From: an uncultured Actinomycetes bacterium
Lineage (GTDB): Bacteria > Actinomycetota > Actinomycetes > Nanopelagicales > Nanopelagicaceae
Assembly: GCA_903867285.1 (NCBI GenBank)
Contig: CAIPQX010000170.1
Location: 1 to 10,880 of the forward strand
Direction of reading: 5' to 3'
DNA length: 10,880 nt
Program-made: the position numbers and the translations under genes
In this document: positions 6,587-10,880 of the stretch, piece by piece
How positions within the stretch are numbered: the first letter of the stretch is position 1
How the letters are laid out: each line of letters starts with the position of its first letter
The notes under the pieces: generated by a model
What the model was told of the DNA's origin: nothing
What the model saw: only the letters and a program-made list of their open reading frames with translations
Database searches by the model: none

Positions 6587-7129
6587 CTACTTGACCGTTA
6601 TTACATTCAAGGACCAGTTCCACGCGCTGAGGTTCTTTCCGAGCGTTGATTTGTCGGGAAAGATAATGCGAATCGGTCCGCCCTGATCGTAAGGAATCGG
6701 TCCGCCAAATCGGGCGATCGCCAACTGCCCCTGGGAATCTGTGAAGTTTTTTGCGGTATTCGTGTAGATATAATCATTCAGAGCGTCGGTTAAGACGGTC
6801 GCGCTCGGTGAGATATTTGCACTTTTAAATATCTTAGCTAGAGAAACTACGGTGAATGTTTGGCGAACCCTTACGAATGGTTCGTAGATAGATATTTGCG
6901 TCGTTCCCAACTTACGCAGGGAGTTAAAAGAGAATCGAACTATCTTGGAGTGATTGGTAACTGTAAGTACTACATCATTTGGTCGGGGTGGGTCGATAGG
7001 TACGCTGGCACCGTAGGGATTCTTCGTTGACGTTGGTTTAGGCGTAGCGCCTTGCGCCGTGCCTATTGAGAGCAGGAGAACCAGCGCTACCAATGAAGTA
7101 GCGAAGACATGCTTGGTATCTAATTTCAT
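6587..7129 (-). CDS. Exported molybdopterin-binding-fold (sulfite-oxidase-like) protein, Cys-free
   Basis: The 180-residue product has an N-terminal signal peptide (hydrophobic core about 8-23, likely A-Q-G cleavage near 25-27), then a Pro/Thr/Lys linker to about 50. The remainder resembles the small oxidoreductase molybdopterin-binding (SUOX-like) fold. It has the F-G-G-P-I segment at 141-145, the hallmark GGPIRIIFP at 150-158, and a Trp-rich terminal strand at 170-178 where family members have a W-x-x-x-I pattern. No cysteine is present anywhere, so the Mo-ligating Cys of true molybdoenzymes is missing. Catalysis is therefore unlikely and a binding or sensing role more plausible. Its ATG overlaps the stop of the receiver gene (ATGA) and its TAG abuts the kinase ATG, so all three are translationally coupled. 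I infer a periplasmic or cell-surface input protein for the kinase. The fold is assigned from motif memory, not a search. Confidence 0.72.
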   Translation of the reverse strand: MKLDTKHVFATSLVALVLLLSIGTAQGATPKPTSTKNPYGASVPIDPPRPNDVVLTVTNHSKIVRFSFNSLRKLGTTQISIYEPFVRVRQTFTVVSLAKIFKSANISPSATVLTDALNDYIYTNTAKNFTDSQGQLAIARFGGPIPYDQGGPIRIIFPDKSTLGKNLSAWNWSLNVITVK

Positions 7130-7545
7130 CGGCTTATCGCTCCTTGACTCAATTGGGAAAATACTTTTTGCTTTAGTGCATCGGCGCGAAAAGGTTTCAC
7201 GATGTAAGAATTGGCGCCCAGTTTCGTAGCGCGCTCGAGATCTGCTTCCAGCGATTTTGCGGTGATCATTATGATCGGGATCGAACTTAAATTAGCATCT
7301 GGAAGCGCTCGGACGGATTCCAAAACTTCAAAGCCGGACATGTGAGGCATCATCACATCGAGCAACAGCAGATCCGGATTGAAACCTGCAATTTTTGCCA
7401 GGAGTTCCGCTCCCGAATCGACAACTAGTACCTCATAACTCTCGGTAGTTAGTATTAATGAGATTAAATTGCGAATATCCTCATTGTCATCGGCGACCAG
7501 AATCCGCTTTGGAACCAGAGCACGGGATGGCGAAAGGTCCTTCAT
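7126..7545 (-). CDS. Stand-alone receiver (CheY-like) response regulator
   Basis: Single-domain phospho-receiver without an output domain. With the ATG at 7545 it is 139 residues; an in-frame GTG at 7593 would add 16 residues with no receiver character. In the longer numbering the acidic pair is D35-D36, the phosphoacceptor D79 (in LLLLDVMMP), the switch T111 and the lysine K133 before PF. All key residues are intact, and the loop has the standard MMPHMSG. Such proteins act by protein contact or as phosphate relays or sinks, and here the likely donor is the kinase two genes downstream. The ATG has no ribosome-binding site at the right distance, but a perfect TATAAT lies six bases upstream, which fits leaderless translation. 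It is the first gene of the four-gene operon, with a four-base overlap into the next. Confidence 0.9.
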   Translation of the reverse strand: MKDLSPSRALVPKRILVADDNEDIRNLISLILTTESYEVLVVDSGAELLAKIAGFNPDLLLLDVMMPHMSGFEVLESVRALPDANLSSIPIIMITAKSLEADLERATKLGANSYIVKPFRADALKQKVFSQLSQGAISR

Positions 7546-7551
7546 CCGTGA

Positions 7552-7557
7552 ATTATA
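7552..7557 (-). promoter_or_regulatory. -10 box (TATAAT) of the signalling operon, leaderless geometry
   Basis: A perfect TATAAT on the minus strand ends six bases before the ATG at 7545, so transcription would start at about the A of the start codon. No good -35 hexamer is seen 16-18 bases upstream (ACGGGA at a 17-base spacer). Actinobacteria commonly use such promoters and leaderless messages. Confidence 0.6.
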
Positions 7558-7711
7558 GGTATTCTCCTTTGCTTTCCCGTGGAAAGTTCGCACTCAGGAA
7601 GAAATAGACAGGTAATCCAGGAGCTAACCCCACAAAGCGCTCTTGCCGGGTAATGAGTAGGCGCAGGCTGGCCTCGGCGGCACCCGCTGATCGGAGATTA
7701 GATAAAATGAA

Positions 7712-7717
7712 TACAAT
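7712..7717 (+). promoter_or_regulatory. -10 box (TACAAT) of the dimethylformamidase-like gene, leaderless geometry
   Basis: TACAAT ends six bases before the GTG at 7724, the same geometry as the divergent operon. TAAAAT at 7703-7708 is a less well-spaced alternative. No clear -35 box and no ribosome-binding site are present, which supports a leaderless start at the GTG. Confidence 0.5.
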
Positions 7718-7723
7718 CAATAT

Positions 7724-9391
7724 GTGAAACTTCTCTTCTCCGGCCGTACGCTCGCTCTTATCTCAGGCGTAGTCGCTATCTCATTAGTAATCGGTGGGGC
7801 CGCCTCATACTTGCTCTTCCCAAAGAGTCCAGCAACCATCAAGTTTCCCGCGATCACGAAGCACGCAGACTTGCCTCGCCAACCCATGGAGACCTTCGCT
7901 GCCTCCCTGCAGACCTCGCTTCCCTCGGATAACACCTCTTTTGTGAACTCAACTTGCCCCACCTTGTCTCCAACGTGGGTTGCTGATGAAAATAAGAAGC
8001 CGGGCGTGAAAATGACCCAGGCGGGGTGGAAAGCGCTCGATCTATCTGCCGCTGAAGGTAGCGCGCTCTGGCTCGACCAGACAGGTGTCTCCTGTGGAGC
8101 ACAAGTAAAAATTCACGCGGCGCTCTACTCATCCAATAACACACCTATTAATAACACCCCCAGAACCTTTGCCGCCTGGCGGATTGGTTACTACAACGGA
8201 GCTGGGGCGCGCGAAGTTTGGCGTTCTACGCCCATTAAGTTGAAGAGAGGTGTGTCCACTACAGCCCAAGCAGCTACTCGTTATAACGAAGCGAATTGGC
8301 CAGTTGTAAACACATTTACAGTTGGAAGTAACTGGACTCCTGGTTTCTATCTCATAGTTTCCTTCTCTGCATTCGGGCAGATTGAAAACGCGGCACCACT
8401 AGTCGTTCGCAGCCCACTTGGTTCATCTAAGTTGGTAATGATGCACTCCTTTATTTCCTGGCAGATGTACAACAGTTTTGGTGGTCGCTCGGCATACCTG
8501 GGACCGGGGCTCGATGGAATCTCTGATCCTGACGAGAGAAGTCGTGTCGTCTCTTTTGATCGCCCAATATTAGGTAGTGGCTCGTATTCGATTCAGCGCG
8601 ATGCAATTCCATTCGTTCAATTTGTTGAGAAACAGGGCTTGAATGTTGATGAGGAGACCGATCTTGACATCAACAATTGGCCCTCGATCATAAAGAGCTA
8701 CTCAGGAATTATCGTAGGCGGGCATGCCGAATACTTTACAAATAGGATGTTTAATACATTTGTAGCCGGTCGAAATATTGGAACGAATATTGCTCTGCTT
8801 GGCGGCAACACATCTTATTGGCAGACCCGATTGGAGCCATCGAAATATGGCGCGGACCGACATGCCGTGATGTATCGCTTTGCAACAGAGGACCCAAATA
8901 CGAATCTCAGCCAAGTCACAATTGAGTTCAGCAACTATCGACTCAATAGACCGACCAACTTAATTTCCGGTGAACAGACCAGCGGGGTACACGTTTACGG
9001 CTCGCTCAAACCGATCAGCATTCCTGCATGGCTCAAGGTCTCTAAACAAACTGCCATCAGTGGACTCACCACGGATTCAGAGGTAGAAGCCACAACCCTC
9101 AATGTTGCGCAACCGCCGAACGTCCACGTTATGTACAGCGGAGTTTTAGCTTGGCGCGATGCCGCAAGCCATAAGGGGATAAAAAAGACCCCGGTCGGGC
9201 AGGTTGACTGGATCGCCTACCCTTCGGGAAGCGCGCTCTTCAATGCCGGCCTGAGCACGTGGAGCTGTCAGTTGAGCGATGCCTGCATCGACCTTCCCTT
9301 CAATCAATCCGCTCAAGCTCTGATCCGATCAATTACCTTGCAAGTTCTGACCTTGTGGCAAACCCCAAAAGTTGGCCTTTCTCTCCAATGA
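7724..9391 (+). CDS. Membrane-anchored or exported protein with N,N-dimethylformamidase large-subunit-like domain
   Basis: The 555-residue product starts with a hydrophobic helix (about 9-31), either an uncleaved anchor or a signal peptide, placing the rest outside the cell. Residues about 147-550 match the domain of the N,N-dimethylformamidase large subunit as I recall it: FAAWRIGYYNGAGAR at 149-163, a segment ending PLVVR near 229, SWQMYNSFGGRSAY at 245-258, VSFDRP at 276-281, VGGHAEYF at 331-338, and ALLGGNTSYWQTRL at 357-370. The characterised enzyme binds iron through two Tyr and one Glu. Y249 and E336 sit at plausible positions, but the residue after FDRP is Ile282, where many members, as I recall, have Tyr, so iron binding is uncertain. 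No small subunit gene is adjacent. C78/C124 and C515/C521 could form disulfides. GTG start; single-gene unit divergent from the signalling operon. Substrate unknown. Confidence 0.8.
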   Translation: MKLLFSGRTLALISGVVAISLVIGGAASYLLFPKSPATIKFPAITKHADLPRQPMETFAASLQTSLPSDNTSFVNSTCPTLSPTWVADENKKPGVKMTQAGWKALDLSAAEGSALWLDQTGVSCGAQVKIHAALYSSNNTPINNTPRTFAAWRIGYYNGAGAREVWRSTPIKLKRGVSTTAQAATRYNEANWPVVNTFTVGSNWTPGFYLIVSFSAFGQIENAAPLVVRSPLGSSKLVMMHSFISWQMYNSFGGRSAYLGPGLDGISDPDERSRVVSFDRPILGSGSYSIQRDAIPFVQFVEKQGLNVDEETDLDINNWPSIIKSYSGIIVGGHAEYFTNRMFNTFVAGRNIGTNIALLGGNTSYWQTRLEPSKYGADRHAVMYRFATEDPNTNLSQVTIEFSNYRLNRPTNLISGEQTSGVHVYGSLKPISIPAWLKVSKQTAISGLTTDSEVEATTLNVAQPPNVHVMYSGVLAWRDAASHKGIKKTPVGQVDWIAYPSGSALFNAGLSTWSCQLSDACIDLPFNQSAQALIRSITLQVLTLWQTPKVGLSLQ

Positions 9392-9532
9392 AGTGAGGGA
9401 TTACCCGCCAAATCTTTGCTATTTGGGGAAAAGTTGTCATAGAACACACACCCGCAAGGGTTAGCGCTCGCCTTCTTCCTGTGAAACCCCTGTGTTTATC
9501 GCAAGGATTTACCCGTCAGATAGGGGAAATTC
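9392..9532 (+). promoter_or_regulatory. Upstream region of cydA
   Basis: The gap holds a short hairpin (CCAAAT at 9408-9413 with ATTTGG at 9421-9426) without a T-run, so it is a poor terminator for the preceding gene. A direct repeat CCTGTG occurs at 9478-9483 and 9489-9494, spaced exactly 11 bases, one helical turn, and could be a regulator site. I found no convincing -35/-10 pair. The ribosome-binding site AGGGGA at 9522-9527 is five bases before the ATG at 9533. Confidence 0.35.
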
Positions 9533-10880
9533 ATGAGTGCATTAGACCTTGCCAGATGGCAATTCGGTATCACCACCGTTTATCACTTCATCTTCGTTCC
9601 AATCACTATCGGTTCTGGTTTTCTAGTCGCTGGCTTGCAGACCGCTTGGTACCGAACAAATAAAGATAAGTATCTTCGTGCCACAAAATTCTTTGGAAAG
9701 CTCTTCCTTATTAACTTCGCTATCGGTGTAGTTACAGGCATCGTGCAGGAGTTCCAGTTTGGTATGAACTGGTCTTCCTATAGTCGCTTTGTAGGAGATA
9801 TCTTCGGAGCACCGCTTGCCATGGAAGGTTTGATTGCCTTCTTCCTAGAGAGCACCTTCCTGGGGATATGGATCTTTGGTTGGGATCGCATACCTAAGAA
9901 ATTGCACCTTGCTTCTATCTGGGTTGCAGCGACCGGAACTTTGCTCTCCGCCTACTTCATCTTGGCGGCAAATGCTTTCATGCAACACCCGGTTGGATAT
10001 GTATTGAACGGAGCTCACGGACGCGCTGAACTGACAAGTATCTGGAAGGTACTTGGCAATTCAACTGCCGTTACCGCTTTCTTCCACACAATTCCTTCTT
10101 CATTCTTGACCGCAGGAGCGCTCTTTGCTGGGGTCGCAGCGTGGATGCTCTTTCACAATAAGGATGCTGAAGTTGCCAAGCCCGCACTCAAGATCGGTCT
10201 CATCACAGTATTAATCTCATTCGTACTCGTCGCAGTTTCAGGCGATACGACCGCACGCTTGATGACAACGCAGCAACCAATGAAGATGGCAGCGGCGGAA
10301 GCCGTATATGACACGAAGGCAAATGTTCCGTTCTCGCTTCTCACCATTGGAACTCTCAACGGTAGCCACTCGGTATTCCAGATTGGTTTACCTTCAGTTC
10401 TCTCCTTTATGGCTACCGGTAATGTAAAAGGAACCGTTGAAGGCGTTAATGATTTAGAGAAGACGTACGAGCAGAAATACGGGCCAGGCAATTACACGCC
10501 AAATATTCCATTCGCTTATTGGAGCTTCCGATTGATGATTGGATTCGGTGCACTCGCCGCCTTAATCTCATTCCTTGCGCTCTGGTTCATCAGAAAGGGA
10601 CGTTTCCCTCGTAAGCCTTGGTTCGTGCGCAGCATGATCGCGCTGCCATTCCTTCCGATTCTGGCTAACTCGTTCGGCTGGATCTTCACTGAGAGCGCTC
10701 GTCAGCCCTGGGTGGTCTTTGGACTCTTCAAAACTTCAGCCGGCGTAAGCCCTGGGGTAAGCGCCGCAAGCGTGCTCTTCACAATGGTTGTATTCACCCT
10801 GCTCTATGGAGTACTCGCAGTAATCGAATTCGGATTGATCCTCCGCACCATCAAGGTCGGTCCTGAGAAGACGGTAGAAC
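9533..10880 (+). CDS. cydA: Cytochrome bd ubiquinol/menaquinol oxidase subunit I (partial, runs off the window)
   Basis: Multi-pass membrane subunit that oxidises quinol and reduces oxygen to water in a high-affinity terminal oxidase. The frame is open from the ATG to the window edge, giving 449 residues, most of the protein. Haem ligands by comparison with E. coli: H18 (b595), H185 and M335 (b558, in FRLMIGFG). Conserved acidic residues E98 and E106 lie in the proton pathway helix, and E387 precedes RQPW. The quinol-loop signature QPMKMAAAE is at 248-256, and the loop is the short type. The usual GRQPW reads ARQPW (A389), a small departure. The ribosome-binding site is AGGGGA at 9522-9527. 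cydB would be expected just downstream, outside this window. The quinone is probably menaquinone if the host is actinobacterial. Confidence 0.96.
   Translation, partial: MSALDLARWQFGITTVYHFIFVPITIGSGFLVAGLQTAWYRTNKDKYLRATKFFGKLFLINFAIGVVTGIVQEFQFGMNWSSYSRFVGDIFGAPLAMEGLIAFFLESTFLGIWIFGWDRIPKKLHLASIWVAATGTLLSAYFILAANAFMQHPVGYVLNGAHGRAELTSIWKVLGNSTAVTAFFHTIPSSFLTAGALFAGVAAWMLFHNKDAEVAKPALKIGLITVLISFVLVAVSGDTTARLMTTQQPMKMAAAEAVYDTKANVPFSLLTIGTLNGSHSVFQIGLPSVLSFMATGNVKGTVEGVNDLEKTYEQKYGPGNYTPNIPFAYWSFRLMIGFGALAALISFLALWFIRKGRFPRKPWFVRSMIALPFLPILANSFGWIFTESARQPWVVFGLFKTSAGVSPGVSAASVLFTMVVFTLLYGVLAVIEFGLILRTIKVGPEKTVE

Noticed and set aside
7126..7593. GTG at 7593 as the receiver start
   Set aside because: No ribosome-binding site, the extra 16 residues lack receiver character, and a perfect TATAAT lies inside this extension just before the ATG at 7545.
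9408..9426. Hairpin after the dimethylformamidase-like gene as a terminator
   Set aside because: Six-pair AT-rich stem followed by GGAAAAG rather than a T-run; too weak to call.
9476..9500. Rex or CRP operator upstream of cydA
   Set aside because: A TGTGAA half-site is present but the inverted partner (TTCACA or TCACA) is absent; only a direct repeat is seen.
10153..10491. 112-codon minus-strand open frame
   Set aside because: Lies within cydA, whose haem ligands and quinol-loop motif are clear on the plus strand.

Overview
The window looks like a gene-dense piece of an actinobacterial chromosome, possibly a small-genome planktonic lineage with fairly balanced base composition. That placement is an inference. 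It rests on OmpR-type and receiver genes in Actinobacteria-like arrangements, a tRNA-Ser(GCU) without encoded CCA, leaderless-type promoters (a -10 box six bases before the start codon) and small Ala/Lys/Pro-rich secreted proteins. I see no insertion sequence, prophage, CRISPR array or origin.

Left part (1-3157): an FCD-type GntR regulator on the plus strand converges on a two-gene minus-strand operon. The operon encodes an iron-alcohol-dehydrogenase-family protein with an altered metal site, followed after 9 bases by glycerate 2-kinase. Together they suggest a small catabolic unit feeding a glycerate-type compound into lower glycolysis, perhaps controlled by the GntR protein.

Middle (3158-4140): a small secreted helical protein with a Lys-Pro tail, a strong terminator usable from both sides, tRNA-Ser(GCU) on the minus strand, and a second hairpin with a T-run that abuts the next gene.

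Signalling block (7593 down to 4138, minus strand): four tightly coupled genes. In transcription order they are a stand-alone receiver, an exported Cys-free protein of the molybdopterin-binding (sulfite-oxidase-like) fold, a membrane sensor histidine kinase with an extra C-terminal helical region resembling a degenerate HPt domain, and an OmpR-type response regulator. Junctions are ATGA overlap, direct abutment, and an 11-20 base overlap. I read this as one signalling unit whose exported protein is probably the extracytoplasmic partner of the kinase. It is the most interesting system here.

Right part (7724-10880): divergent from the signalling operon is a membrane-anchored or exported protein with the C-terminal-type domain of the N,N-dimethylformamidase large subunit. 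It is followed by the start of cydA (cytochrome bd oxidase subunit I), whose reading frame is still open at the window edge.
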